Of a stretch of DNA of 64,000 bases, positions 22,420 through 35,650 are shown one piece after another. How positions within the stretch are numbered: the first letter of the stretch is position 1; every line of letters begins with the position of its first letter. The notes below the pieces were generated by a model, which searched no databases, had not been told where the DNA came from, and was given only the letters and a program-made list of their open reading frames with translations. The position numbers and the translations under genes are program-made. Origin of the DNA: Epiperipatus broadwayi (Eukaryota > Onychophora > Udeonychophora > Euonychophora > Peripatidae); the NCBI GenBank assembly GCA_028023455.1, contig JAQFVV010012441.1:7634625-7698624 (forward strand), given 5' to 3'.

Positions 22420-24115
22420 TCTTTATTGCATATAATGTTAGTCTCTAAGAAAATCACTCAAAAATTGCTTATAGAAGAAGCAGCAGAATTATGCTGGATA
22501 ATAAAGAGAATACTTGAGATACAACAAAAATTAAAATCAAACATTTCCTATAATGAAAATAAAGTTATTAACTCTCTCAAAGTAGACAAATCTATAATCA
22601 TTCTCCCTGATGACAAAGGGCATGCTATAATTGTAATAGATATAACTGATTATGGCAACAAAATAAAAGAACTTTAACAACAAACAAATACAAAAAATTA
22701 TCAAAAATTTGATACTAAATACTAAAACAAAGTACAAGCATTATTAAGAAAACATCACAGCTACTATACTGATTCAGAAAAAAGTAAATTAATATCATAT
22801 TTCATGAAAATTTCTCATCTTCACACCCTGCCTAAAATTTATAAAGACCACATTCTATTAAGATCTATTGTTAGTTCTAGAATTTTCTCTTGCCAAAACT
22901 TATCAAGATTTCTTTGCAAAGTTCTCAGTTCTTTGGCATATAAGATGCAGTATTTTGTCAGGGAGTCAAAGCATTTTGTAGAATTAATCAAGAACTGAAA
23001 ACTGAAAGAATTGACATATTAGTAAACTTTGTTATAAAAAGCTTATTCATAAATTTGCCTTGTCATGAAGCTTTGTCTATTGTAAAGAAATGATTGAATA
23101 AATATAATGTCTTACAAACTAAAACATCTCTTTCTATTGACAATATAATGGAAATATTAACATTCTGCATAACAACATATTTCCAATGTAGCATAGAATT
23201 CTTCCAACAAAATCAAGGGATGACTATGGACTAACCATTGTCACTGCTTATTAGCAATATTTATATCAAAGAATAGAAAACTATAGCCATAAATACTATT
23301 CCATATTCATCTAAAATTTGTTTTCAGTACATTGATGATGCATTTGTTGTATCATCAAATGGTGAAGCTTTATTACAAACATTCTGGACATATATCAACA
23401 ATATATCCCCTTCAATTAAATTCATAATAGAATCAGAACAAGAACATGAATTTGGCATTCTTGAATGTTCTTGTCATAAGATACCCTCATCACAAAATCA
23501 AAACTAGTCTAAAGAAAATTGCACATACAGAGAAGTACTTAGCATATACATCCAACCACATAGGAAACAGAAAACATGATATTATACTATCATGATGGAA
23601 TAGAACAAGAGAAGTTTGTAAAGACAGTGGTTTGGAAAAAGAAAAGGTCTACATAGAACAAGTTCTCATTAAAATTAGTACCCCATAAACTATCATTAAG
23701 AAAACCTTAAATCGACAACAAAAACAAACATTAAAAAAATCCATTATTGTACTTTAGTATATCTATACATATCAGGAAGAGCAGATAAACAAAAGAAAAT
23801 CTATACAACATCAGAACAGCATTCTTGTTACAAAATCTAAACTTTAAATGCTGGAAAAAAACTGCATCAATGAAATATCATGTGAATATGGGAGAATGTA
23901 TATTAGTTATAACAGTCATTCCATTGAAAAGTGATTGAAAGAACACAAAGTAAAAATTACAAAAGAAAAACAAACATCTCTTAAGTAGTATATCAAGCAT
24001 ATATCAATCAATGTATGTTTGATTGGGAAAATACAAAAATATTGAGTAGAGAGGAAAAGCATTAAAATAAATGTTAAAAAATGGCTCACATGGCTATGGC
24101 AAATAATCCCATAAG
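22420..24115 (+). pseudogene. Penelope-like element remnant (RT plus GIY-YIG)
   Basis: Penelope-like elements encode a reverse transcriptase followed by a GIY-YIG endonuclease and prime at chromosomal ends or nicks. Conceptual translation in shifting frames gives the family landmarks in order: ILPDDKGHAIIVID at about 22600, LPKIYKDHILLRSIVSS at about 22830 (usual form PKIHKPG..LRPIVSS), SKHFVELI near 22970, the catalytic-region YIDDAFVV at 23328-23351, and NHIGNRKHDI near 23560. At 23881, CEYGRMYISYNSHSIEK matches the family's C-x-CG-x-x-YIGxTxR GIY-YIG end. The longest open pieces are only 83 and 64 codons, and many stops and frameshifts separate them. It lies just upstream of an opposite-strand RTE fragment. 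Family assignment is confident; exact ends are not. Confidence 0.8.
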
Positions 24116-24236
24116 TCAACCCAGTGTATTTGTGTATAACATCTGAAAGCCACTAATTAACCTTGCTGTAAAGGAAAAGTGAAGAAATCAGGAGAATTCT
24201 TATAGATAAGAACATGAAATTTCATGTTGCCTTTGG

Positions 24237-24315
24237 CAAAATAGCTTAGTTGTTTGAAATGTTACTTAAAATTTAATATTTAAAAATCTAAAGATCTAGG
24301 TTCAATTCTCATGCT
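24237..24315 (+). mobile_element. tRNA-derived SINE head
   Basis: AATAGCTTAGTTGTTTGAAAT (A-box-like, in the phrase TAGCTTAGTTG) is followed about 50 bp later by GGTTCAATTCTC, a near-consensus B box. The arms do not form a complete cloverleaf. It is likely a degraded tRNA-derived SINE just after the Penelope-like end. Confidence 0.5.
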
Positions 24316-24829
24316 ACTGTTATCACATGTCAGAACACTTGAAGAAGAGAGAAGACTAATACCACATAAAACTATGATGATTTATGTATTAATCTAATAA
24401 AAAAAATTTAAATTTTAAATGATTTTGTTTTTATCATCACAAAAGCTTAGAATTGTCAAATAGCTGAGACAATTAGTCATATTGGTCAGTTAGAAATTAT
24501 GGAGATGTCCAATTCCAAATATATAAACATTGTCTTTCCTTTGAAAGAAATAAACAAGTTTAAATATATGCATTCAATATGACAAGGGAATTTCCAAAAT
24601 CAATACTCAATCAGAAAACATTATGGCGATATTTACTTGTCAGTCATAATATATATATATATATTAATTTTAAAGAGATTTTTTTCATAATATATATATA
24701 TATATTAATTTTAAAGAGATTTTTTTATATATTTTATACAAAAAAAAATTCATTATGAAGTAACAAACCAAAATACAATAGAGGCTTTGCAAAATAAAAT
24801 TGCACTATTTAGTAATACTATTTAACTGA
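24316..24829. other. Gene-poor DNA with a 41-bp tandem duplication
   Basis: At 24645-24726 a unit starting CATAATATATATATATATAT and ending AAAGAGATTTTTT occurs twice. Nothing coding is seen. Confidence 0.5.
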
Positions 24830-25712
24830 AGAATCATGATCATCAACCATTATCAATCCACTGCAGGATGAAGGTCTCTCCAAGTTCAATTCATCTTTTC
24901 CTATTTTTAGCTTCTCTTCTCCACATCACCCCTGCACACTTTCTTATTTCATACATCCATCTCACATGTGGTCTCTTTCTGTGTCTTTTACAATATCTTG
25001 GAATCCAGTTTAAAATTTCAATTGTCCATCTATTATCATCTCTTTTATTAATATGTCCAGCCCAACTCCACTACAGTCTTTTAATTTTTTCAATGAGGTC
25101 AGTAACACCTGTTTGTTCTCTTACCCATACATTGCATTTTCAATCTCTTCTTGTTACTCCCAACATGCATCTCTCCATACTTCTTTGAGTGGTCTGAAGT
25201 CTCTGTATTGCTCTTCTATTAAGTGTCCAAGCCTCAGATCCATAAGTAAGAACTAGCAAAACACATTTATTAAAAACCTTCCTTTTCAAACAGATAGGCA
25301 TATTTCCTTTTATTATCAAGTTATTTCTACCAAAAGCACTCCAACCAAGTTTAATTCTATGATTAATTTCATCCATTATGTTTCAATCTGTATTAATAAT
25401 CTGACCAAGGTATTTGTAAATATTAACTTTTTCTAACTCATCATAATCAATCTTTATTTTCATATTTTGAGAAAATCGATTAAACATTACTTTAGTCTTT
25501 TTAACATTTATCTTTAGTCCTACTTTCATCTGATAACTCTTGTAACATTTCCTGTAGCCCTAAAGCATTATTTTCAAAAACAACTACATCATCTGCAAAA
25601 TCTAAATGACTTAAATAATCTCCATTTACTTTCACTCCTTTAGCTTCCCATTTTAATCCACAAAATACTTCTTGCAGTACTACTGTCAAAAGTTTTGGAG
25701 ATATGGAGTCAT
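24830..25712 (-). pseudogene. RTE-type LINE, 3' fragment (RT palm to 3' end)
   Basis: Minus-strand translation gives, in order, DSISPKLLT (RT motif normally QGD.ISPKLF) at the 25712 end, FADDVVVF (catalytic FADD box, within 25501-25689), then EINHRIKLGWSAFG, MPICLKRKVFNKCVL, LTYGSEAWTL and QRSMERCMLGV (25140-25376), and WMDEIRKCAG-like residues near the 3' end at about 24940. These are the landmarks of RTE LINEs, often mis-annotated as craniofacial development protein 2-like. The element is 5'-truncated exactly inside the QGD motif, as is usual after incomplete reverse transcription. TGATGATGAT-like bases at the 24830 end fit the simple-repeat tail of RTEs. Several frameshifts make it inactive. 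Confidence 0.85.
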
Positions 25713-25985
25713 AAGTTTAGTTTATGTTACATAAGTGAAACTAAATGGAGCTATAGTGTAACTTCTAATAAAAGAACCTTATCCCAGAATAGCTTGCACA
25801 TCTCCCCCTACCTCATATTCAATGCATGAGAAGCATGTGCAGATGACGATTTATGGTGAAGGCTCTTTTGTTTGCGGTTGCTTTGGTCAGTACGCAGTTA
25901 TTTTTGTGAGAGCGAGCATATGCATACAGCTTCAAACAAAATATTATGAAATGTTGTGAACCTATGTTTCAAAAAAAGAAATACA
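25713..25985. other. Spacer, probably 5' part of the following hAT element
   Basis: Moderately GC-rich compared with neighbours (CAGATGACGATTTATGG, TTGCGGTTGCTTTGG), without an ORF. It may be the non-coding 5' end of the hAT element, but no CAGCG-type terminal repeat is recognised. Confidence 0.35.
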
Positions 25986-27625
25986 CTTGAGGCTATTTAC
26001 CAGAGTATCTAAAGATGGGTTTTATGGAATCTGTTGTAAATAAACAACACCCAATTGAATATTTTCAGGAAATATATAAAAAATTTCAAAATCATTCAAC
26101 AATCATTGCATCATTTAAGAAACAACATGCAACAAATGAAGATGGATTAATTGCCTCATCACATTTCACAATTAATTGCAAAAAGTGGTAAAAGCTATAA
26201 TATTGGAGAAACTGTAATAATACCCTCTATAAAAGAATTTATCTCAACAGTAATGCATCAAGATATACCTGAAATTTTAAAAATGTTGCCTCTAAGCAAT
26301 AATACAGTAAATTGACAAATTGAAGAAATGACAGTTAATGTTGAAAAAAAATTATAAGTATTTTCCAAAACTTTTCATTTTTCATGCAATTGGATGAGTT
26401 TACCATTGAAGATAATAATGCTTTATTGATGGCATATGTATGTTATTTTGATGAAAACAATACATTACAAGAAGAAATGCTATTCACAATAAATCTCATT
26501 ACAGATACAAAAGGATTATCTATATTTAATACTGTGAAATAATATTTTACAAAAAATAATATTCCTTCAAATAATATTATTAAATTCACTACTGATGGAA
26601 CATCATCAATGGTTGCCTGCTATCATGGATTTGTTGCTTATTTGAAGGAAGAAGTGCCAAATGTTTTATGTATTTATTGCGTAGTGCACAGACATCTTGT
26701 AGGAAAACATCTAAATATAAGTTTTCATTAATCATTAACTATAATAATTTGAGCTATAAACAAGATTACATCCAATGCAAAAAGTGATAGAATGTTTCAA
26801 CAGCTTTGTCTGTACAATTATGAAGATTTTAATATGTTGCTTTTGCAGACAGAAGTTCAGTGTCTGTCAAAGGGCAGATCTTTGGCTCATTTTGTAGCAT
26901 TATACGATAGTCTCATACAATTTTTTGAAAGTAATAATGAGACCAATCTGTGTCAACAGTTAAAACCAGTAAAGCATGATGCCTTTTATTTGGCAGATAT
27001 TTTCAAGAGATTTAATGATGTCAATTTGCAGCTTCAAGGAGCTAATAAAACTCTTACAGGTTGCCAAAGTATTGTGTCATTATTTATTGACAAACTTGAA
27101 CTATTTTGTTATAATCTATTGAAGAGAAAATTTTTTCAGTTTCCTGAATTGTCATCTATAAAAGATAATGTAACTCCAGAGGTAATTGACAGATTCAGTA
27201 TCCATCTCAACAAACTTAAATTGGACATGGAAAAACGATTTGAAGATATTTTGAAATTGAAGGTGTATGACTGGCTGAAAAATCCTTTTACTGAAAATAT
27301 TGAAGAGGCTGCTACAACTTTCCAAGAAGAACTGTTAGAAATTAGATATGATGAAGAAAGTAAACATAAATTTGATAGTGATGGATATGAAAATCTATGG
27401 CAAAATAAAAAAAAATGCCTGACTTATATTCAAATATATAGAAAGTGATATTCAGTTTATTGATACCTTTCCCTATCTCATATCTTGTGGAACCAGGCCT
27501 TAGTGTTAATAATCATATTATGACCAAAGAAAGAAACCACCAGAATGTTTCCAAAAGAGACCAAATTGAACTAGATATCCAGTATTTAGTTTTGCAGCAT
27601 CAACCTCAGGGATCTCATTAATAAT
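25986..27625 (+). pseudogene. hAT transposase pseudogene (SCAND3/ZBED5-like)
   Basis: Frames joined only for recognition read EYLKMGF, then FKKQHATNEDGLIAS, NIGETVIIPSIKEFIS, LPLSNNTVN, FFMQLDEFTIEDNNALLMAY (first DDE-region Asp), EEMLF, TDGTSSMVACYHGF, CVVHRHLVGKH, and then an uninterrupted stretch at 26792-27445 (218 codons) with TEVQCLSKGRSLAHFV, LADIFKRFNDVNLQLQGANKT and ELLEIRYDEE. The end near 27470 reads FPISYLVEPGLSV, the C-terminal hAT dimerisation segment. This is the Charlie-like hAT transposase lineage that vertebrate SCAND3, ZBED5 and FAM200 genes descend from. The N-terminal BED zinc finger appears deleted between EYLKMGF and the next block, and in-frame stops break the first half. 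The long open C-terminal part is probably chance survival. Confidence 0.85.
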
Positions 27626-30600
27626 TTAATTAATTAAATATAATTTCATCAGGCTTCATGCTTCTATGTATACAAAGTATAAATAAAAAGATATATATAA
27701 CTATAGTAAGTTGTTTATAAAGATTTATTCTGTCAAACGTAGCAAAACTCCAACATAAAGTATTTGGTAAGTAATTATTATTATTATATGCTTTAGCTTG
27801 TTGTAACTCTACTTTATAATTTTATAAAGTAAAGTTACTTCCCTACTTTATAAATCACCATTCTGTGGAACCAGTGGACAGTTATAAAATTTTACTACTA
27901 ATAGAAATACAAAAGTGGATGGTGGGTATAAAAAGGTTGACTACCTGCTTTAGACAATAATCAGGTTTTTATTATAAAAGGGTTATTAAAAATTTCATTT
28001 CACCTCTTTTATATTCATTTCCTTCACTCAGGCTTATAGTCAGTTCAAAATATATTTATGATCACTGTCTGAGAACTTAAAGTCTTGGAAGAGCCAGATT
28101 GTAATTTGACAGCTATTAGTTTCATATACTCTAGACCAAGAATAGCATCTTGTATTGTAAAATTTTATTGGAAATGCATTTCTGAATTCCTGAGAGTGTG
28201 TTTGTTAGTCTGGACACAATGTCGTCCTAGTTAATTATCTGGAGAGCATCAATTCAAAAGCCTAAAATATATGACTGAACTTAACCTGCCATTGGCAAGA
28301 AATGTTTGCCCTATTCTATATATTTTGGTGTGCCAATGATATATCCAATGGAAGCATTCTCTTAAGAAAAGTGTCATATGTGTATAAATTGATCTTGACT
28401 TAAATTACATCTACATAGTGAAGCAAGCCAAAGAAGAAAACAAGAACAGGATGTTAAATCTACAGGAACAAATACTGTAATACCAATTTGACAAAATAAA
28501 GAAAAACCAGAAGACTGGAAAAAATGTTGATCTCAATGAAAGACTTTCAACAAAAAGAACTTTCATAGAGATGATCACCAAAGCATGTGATAAGAATTTT
28601 AATTACTTGCCTATGTTTTTTACATTTTATATCATAATATTCTAACAGTTATGATTATTTCTTATTTGTTTGTTTTAATCAAGTAAATAAATTAACTAAA
28701 CATCATGTTGAAATGTTTATGGAGAGTTATAGTTAACTAGTGAATTTATTCTTGTTTAATAAATGTTTGTTTGGTTGTTTGTTAGTCAGGTTACAATTCT
28801 CTTTTCTCATAATTTCTCACCATTCAAATTAACAAACTATTAACCATAAGGTGAATATACTGCTTCTATAATATTTATGTTAAAAAAGGATGCAATTTTG
28901 ATAGCCAATAAGACAGATTTCTTTTACTCAATAAAGCTAGTCATGATTAAGTGACAGTAGTACTGAAGGTAGTTCAAACCCTTCTCATAAATATTCCTGG
29001 TGTCAAGGATGGCACCTTGATGTAAACCTATAATAAATGCATATATTCGTGGAGGATTTCCCTTTTAGTTAAGTAAGAGTGGGGTTAATGGTCTTAAAAT
29101 GTGACCATAGTATATGTGATCTATATGTAATTTGTACCCAATCTCATCATTAATATAATTTTATAAAATGTATTAAATTACATTTCCCTCTTGTCACTAA
29201 GAAATCTCTATCTTTAACAATCGTTATATTTAGTTTCCCAACACGGGACATAAATATTTAAAAATCTCTTTTTTCCCCAGATTGCTATAATATATATATA
29301 GTGAATTATTAATACATCATTTAGACAGATATCATCTTTCCGAATCTATTGTCTACTGTCTTTTATAGGCACTATAAAAATACATGGGTTATTTTTACAG
29401 ATCATTTTTCAGCTGCCGTTTTTTTTTCATCAATAATTTATGTATTACAATTTTGAAGCAATATTTTTTCATGTGGAGAGTCTCTTTTAAATTTAAAATT
29501 ATATACAAATATTATTATTGTTTATTAATACATTGTACAGGCTTAAACATGCTATTGTTTATATATATTGACACCTATATTATAATTAATTTGCTTATAA
29601 TAAAAAAATGTTTCAAATAATTACCCTTTTTTTAAACTATAAATAATAAATTATATATAAAATATCTTATAAATTTTTCAAAACAATTTTATGATTATGT
29701 TTTTACTAAAATTATTTTCTAGCTTTTTTTTATTCTAGGATTTAAACATTTATTGGGAAAACTGTTCATTGGATAGTTCCTCTATTCCCTTTCCACCCCC
29801 CTCCCCCCAATAATTATCTTAAATTCCTTCAGACTGAATCAGTTACATGAAGGCTACATTTTTTACACTAAACAAGAAAAAATTTAAAAGCCTTTTAAAC
29901 TTTATTTAAAAACCTTTTAAGTAAAATAAAAATAAGTGTGTTAAAAAAAAATACTGTAATATTAAACTTACATATATATGCAACACTTTTTCTTAATAGT
30001 AAAAATGGAATGTTTCAAATTATAATTAGTTATAATCATAAAATTGTTCTTATTTATAATTTTGGCTGGGATTCCATTTTACATCTATTCATATCTGTAA
30101 TTTATATATATGATGGATAAAGAATTTACTGTACGTGTATTACATATTTAGAGTATGTGTGCTTTTATCAGAAAATTAAATTAAAAATAAGCTTATTAAT
30201 GTAATATATCAATTCTTTAAAGAAGCAAAACCAGATTTCAATGATAAAACTATCAGTTTCAATTATTTATTTCAAAAAAATTTATAAGTATTTGCATAAA
30301 ATTATGTAAAATATTTAGTTTAATGAGATTTATTGAAATTATTAATAATGATAGAATATTACAACATTATATCTTTCAATATTATTTTATTACGTAAATA
30401 TATGCTAAACTCAAATTTATTTGGTAAAGTAAATCTTGACTTCAAAACTGCAAATACCTTCTCTAATTGTTAATGATAGTAAGGTAAGTATTATGCTTTA
30501 GACAGTTACATGATTTTTTTTTGCCCAATTAGCACTGCCATTTATTTATATGAATATTCTGTGAAACATTTATCTTATGGAGCAAATATTGTTTTTAGAT

Positions 30601-32617
30601 AATGTTATTATCTTAAATTTAATAGTATCTAAATTTAAATAGCCAAACTAATCAAACACTTATTTGAGACAAATGAGAATGTAGTTACATATTTCTCATA
30701 GTCTTATCAATGCCTGATTTAAATTTTACTGATACTCTGTGAATCATGTTTGAACAAACAGATAATACTCATTAAAATCTTTCAGATAATTTGAGGCCTT
30801 CTTTCATGAAGAGCAATTTAATTTCTTTTAGAACCAATATTATTTTAAGGCCAGATATTAAATTTATAATAAAATACTAGCAATTTTTATGCAAATGGTG
30901 ACTTAACATTATATTAAAGTAGATATCATATGTTTTTTTATTATCTTCTGTAATGTATATTAGTTAATTCTTGTTCTTTGTATAATGATGATCAGTTTAA
31001 TAAGAATGAAAGTTAAGGTATGTAAATATGTGTTTAGACATAAGATATCCATATTTATTTATGTGCAATTAAAAATACTATCATTTTGGCCTGAATTATA
31101 CCTGCCATCAACTAGGTAAAGAGTGATTTGAGTATGAAAAACATAGTACTACATGCTTTAGAATTTAGCCCTTTTAAAACTACCTATCTGCTAACAAAAG
31201 TAGATGGCATGTTTGATGGGTAACAACAACCATAAAAAGCTATATTATTTTTTCTTACACATTAACATTATATATTAGTAAACTAAATCTAGGATGGAAA
31301 AGAGACTGATGTGACAATAACTTCATTCATCCTAAAATTATTTTCAGAAAAAATATATTCACAGTGGATATTTAAGACTTTCATTTCATAACCAACCAGA
31401 TCAAATGCTTTCTATAGATAAAATGTTTTATTAGAGCAGTTAAACTTAGCAGATAAATCTCACCTAGAGAATGAAATACCTTGGTAACAATTACAATAAA
31501 AGAATCATAAAGTCTTAACTAAGGTTATGCCTGCTTGTTTGTTTTTTCGAATGTTAAAAGTCCATATATGAAATGACAATGAAATTACTTTGGAAACAAT
31601 AATATCAGCCATAAAAAATGAGAAATAATTTTTCTCAAAGGGAAATTTAAACATCAAATGATAACTGCTCAAATACTTAGTACTGGACTTAAAGAATGTT
31701 TGCAATGTGTTTGTATACAAACAATAATAAAATGTAGATAAATTTAATAGATGTTCATGCAGATCTTGATGTTTAGGATTATCTCATACTGCAATGAAAT
31801 ATATATATATTATTATCTTAGGAATATATATGACTATGAAATCAAATAAATTCTTCTAAAGAAGACCTAAAATAATTAAATAGTTCACACATTTATAGCT
31901 ATTATCAAAGCCTAAAGTTATAGGATGTTGGATTAAGGAAAGCCAATTAATGAAACTACAGATAATAAAATCATCTAACAATTTACTATGGAATAACTCC
32001 CAATAACTAATAGATCTTAAACCTTTAAGTTATCCAGGACAAAGTAAAATATACTGAATCCTTTAAAATACTTAAGCAAGCATAAATGATGTTTTTTTAT
32101 CACTTCTTCATCCTGAACTTCCCTCTTTCATCTAAATTCATTTATATAGACAATTTTAAAGAACTTTGGAAAAAAAGCATGAAAATCTTAAATTGATTAT
32201 ATTACTTCTTTAAAGCTATATTTCAAATTGTTTTATATCATTTTACTTGACCTTTGTGCAATTTTCCAATTTTCAGCTTGTCAATAACAAACTAGATAAT
32301 AAAATATGTATATGTAAACTTTTGCCAGTGGTTAATATATATATTTCTAACCCTACTTTTATGCACCTTTATTTTTTTCATTTAAGATCAAACTATTCTG
32401 ACCTATATATACCTTCTTACAAAAACAAGAGATTATATACACTACTCCAAGAATTCTACTAAAAATTTCTTTTGTATTATTTAATAAATTATTTAAAGTA
32501 ATACCCCTTTTCATAAAGGTGGGATTTCACTTTTATTGCTAAAAGGAGATTGTCTAAATATTTTTGTAGTTAAGTAGAGATTAAAGGTGGTTACTGGAGG
32601 GTTGCATTAGATCTTAA
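27626..32617. other. Gene-poor AT-rich DNA
   Basis: No supported gene over 5 kb. Weak tRNA-like traces occur at about 28190-28260 (GTCCTAGTTAATTATCTGGAG then CATCAATTCAAAAGCC) and 28935-28995 (TAGTTCAAACCCTTCTC, B-box-like). Open stretches at 29384, 29938 and 32247 are low-complexity Phe/Tyr/Ile/Asn. A short C-rich run (CCACCCCCCTCCCCCC) is at about 29795. It could be intronic. Confidence 0.4.
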
Positions 32618-32850
32618 GATCTAGGTGCAGTGCTCTCAGATCCAAGGCTCCTCACCAATGATGGCCACAAGCCAGAAACTAGTCTGGGGATATTGGATGA
32701 GTAGGCATTAGATAGGGATTTTATGCACATGCCTTCTGGCATCCATTGATTACTCTGATTGGCACAGGGTGGTACTACTGTATGAAGAGAGTTTTGCCTT
32801 GTTTAATAACAATTATGTGCTAATATGAGATAGTGATCATGTGATGTTTA
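32618..32850 (+). mobile_element. MITE M1, copy lacking its left end
   Basis: Shares CTCAGATCCAAGGCTCCTCA, CCAGAAACTAGTCTGGGGAT, TTGGATGAGTAGGCATTAGA and a GGTACTACTGTATGAAGAGA end with the copy at 21051. It then continues into GTTTAATAACAATTATGTGC and GATAGTGATCATGTGATGTT, the same outer end seen at 39000-39042. Confidence 0.75.
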
Positions 32851-33877
32851 GTGGTTTAATGTTCTTCTTAATGTTTCATATAACAAATGGAAATGGATCA
32901 GTAGAGAACTCATAAAATTATAATAATAAAAAGTATTAAAATCTTATGACTTCAAGAACACAGAGTAGAAAATTTTTACTTTTCCCCTCCCTTACAAATA
33001 AATTGAATAACCCTTCATTCTCCACATTGATCACCCTCCACAGTTAAATTATTTTAATCTTAAATATTAGTGTTTAGATTCCCCATCCCATCTTTCTAAA
33101 TTATGTCACTTTAATGCCCTATCACATGCACATACAGAAGTGGAACATGCCAGTTCTTAACTCAACCACTCTGTATTCTCTAACATTTTAATAATAGTAA
33201 TCTTATGCTTTAAACTCTTAGAATTATGAATGCTCTTATTCTCATGCTCTTATTCTCAGGGTCATGACTTGTGGTGAAGTGCAACACTCAATTATTTTCC
33301 AACTCATTGCCGATCTTTGGACACTACCCCAGCAGATACAAATTGAATAGACATACTCTTATTTAAAGTTAATGTCTACTTTCTCTAATGCTAAGAATAG
33401 AACTTGTAATAATAAAGTTAATAATAAATATGATATTTTATTTACTTAATTAATAAAACAATTATTATATTAAATTTTGAACATATTTTGATCAACTGGG
33501 AAGGCATCCAAATATCAAGAGTGAAGAAGGGATTTTACGTCCACTTGTAATATTAGTCAGAATGCAATGAACTGAACAATTAAATATTAATTTTACACTT
33601 AAACCATTTTCTCATCTGTTTGCCAAGTACTTATTAAAACTTTAAACGTAAATACCATTAATGCATATTTTTGAATCTCAGCAAGTGAAAATGTATTATT
33701 TTACTTTAGCAGCAAAAATTAATAAAGATGTTTTATGACCAATCTGTACTAAAAATATGAGTTATTTCAATTAATACTTTTATGTTATACGTAGAGTATT
33801 AATGACTATAATAAATGTATAAATATTATAATTTTATCAATATTATGAAACTCTAATATAGTGATATTTTGATATCA
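32851..33877. other. Gene-poor DNA
   Basis: No gene is recognised. A 14-bp phrase ATGCTCTTATTCTC is repeated near 33230-33258. A C-rich patch is seen at 32985-33060. Confidence 0.4.
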
Positions 33878-35650
33878 TGTAGCTCTGGACACCCAAAATA
33901 TTAAGACACTAGACTCAAGTTTAAATTTTTAAAAACAACAAATATTTATTAACAGCCATATAAAAGAAAAGAAAAACTACAATTCAAGTTAACATTGTAG
34001 CGATCCAATACCGCAAACTACAACCATAAATATTTCTCTTACGAAGCAATAAAAAGAATATTGGAGCTGGGATCAAGTTCTTGATATCCTAAAAATACTT
34101 TCAGATAAAATTATTTATCTGTGAGAGCTATGCTCCATCTCAATCCTTTGAGACAGTAAAACTATGCTTATCTCAACAAACAGAAGTCATTTGCACTCTC
34201 ACATAGCATAAAAAGGATATTATATTATTGTTGCATGAACCGATTAGTCTATTACGACTAAGAATAAATTTTACTTAAAAATAATTCACTAGGCTAAGAA
34301 ATAGGCAGCATTTCATTTTAAATACGCATTTTAAATAACTCTCACACTTCCGATCATAGCAATAAAATACGAAATATGAAAAATTAAATAAACGTGAAAA
34401 TATTAATTTAAATTAATAACATAACTATAACTTGTAAATCCTTTCATACATTATACTCCCCTAGCATTTGTAATACAGAAAAAAATATATGGGCTCAAGT
34501 AGTACTATAGTAAACCAAATTATTTGTAAACTTTAAGTTAGATTGAATATGGGGTCTTAACTAACATATTAACAAATATAATATAATGCAATAATCAAAT
34601 AAAAATAAAAATTTTACGTATTGTCTCTTTCTTGGTACACTGGAGATGCTAGCAATTATCCTCCCACGAAGTGTAAACTGTCCAAAGCAAAGACATAGAT
34701 CTTTTTTTTAATCGAGAAAATAAAATAAAATGCATGCATGGCCATGGTAGAATATTATTGAAGCTATCCAAAATATTAATGTTTATTTGGTGCAACAACG
34801 AAGTTAAAACAAATTTAATCTCGTAGCTACTTTAAGATTGTTACATTTTCATTTACCATTGTCAAACTCTCTCCACTCACAACTTTGACACCATCCATTT
34901 CAGATAAATACAATAATGATTATTACTAATCAATTTTAAGATCCGGATTTCCACAATATATCACTGTAATTCGCACATTATCATATTACTTCTTTCCTAA
35001 GGGATTTTCCGATACGAATTTAATTTTATTATTTAAGTAATATGTTATCCTTTGGGTTTGGTTTCCATTATTTCCAGATTACATTTATCTTAGATGCTTA
35101 TAATATTACTTTAAATTCATTTATATAAAATTCTTGCACAATTTATTCCATTGAAAATATTTCATAAGATCGGATGCTCATTATATTTACATTATTAATA
35201 CTTTAAAAAAAAAATTATTTAGTCTTCTTTGTTTACTACATTTATTAAAAAGAATTGTTGTGACTAGAATTTTCGGTAGTTGTGACTTATGCCCCATGTG
35301 GCCGCAAGAGGCATTATTTCTGTGTCAACCACCTAAATATCCAGAGTAGGGGCCAAAAGCAGATGACGCAAAGTTCCAGCTGCTAGATGGTGCTGTTCAC
35401 CATGCATACACACAGTAACCTTATTCCAAGTAGCTACCAGTACTATTGCCCGCTTGGTGGCACTGTTAACCATAGGTAAACCGATCCAGCTTACATCGTC
35501 TGCTAAACAGCAACTACCCAGCAATATAGCCCACTAGGTGGTGCTGTTTCTCCATGCTATGCATGAAAAAATGGCACCGTTTAGAAGTGATATTTACACT
35601 CGCTTGCTAGTTCGGATTTATATCCACGTTCTTAAAACAAACAGCCTGTA
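33878..35650 (-). other. Unassigned block, possible minus-strand LTR
   Basis: The left border TGTAGCTCTGGACACCC and, read on the minus strand, AATAAATATTTGTTG followed by GGTGTCCAGAGCTACA has the shape of an LTR 3' end (polyadenylation signal then ...CA). At the other side, near 35625, the minus strand has GTGGATATAAATCC, TATA-like. I could not find matching target duplications or a second copy, so this is a suggestion only. No coding sequence is present. Confidence 0.25.
35380..35544 (+). promoter_or_regulatory. Cluster of three CTCF-like motifs
   Basis: CTGCTAGATGGTGC (35380), CCGCTTGGTGGCAC (35450) and CCACTAGGTGGTGC (35531) lie in the same orientation, 70-81 bp apart, each followed by TGTT. 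Against the common CTCF core CCASYAGRKGGCRS they have about 3, 2 and 1 mismatches. The GC content is clearly above that of the flanks. Function is not shown by sequence alone. Confidence 0.35.

Noticed and set aside
35333-35524. 63-codon minus-strand ORF over the CTCF-like cluster
   Set aside because: No recognised domain; it falls in a patch of higher GC content where stops are rarer, and motif repetition explains its internal similarity.
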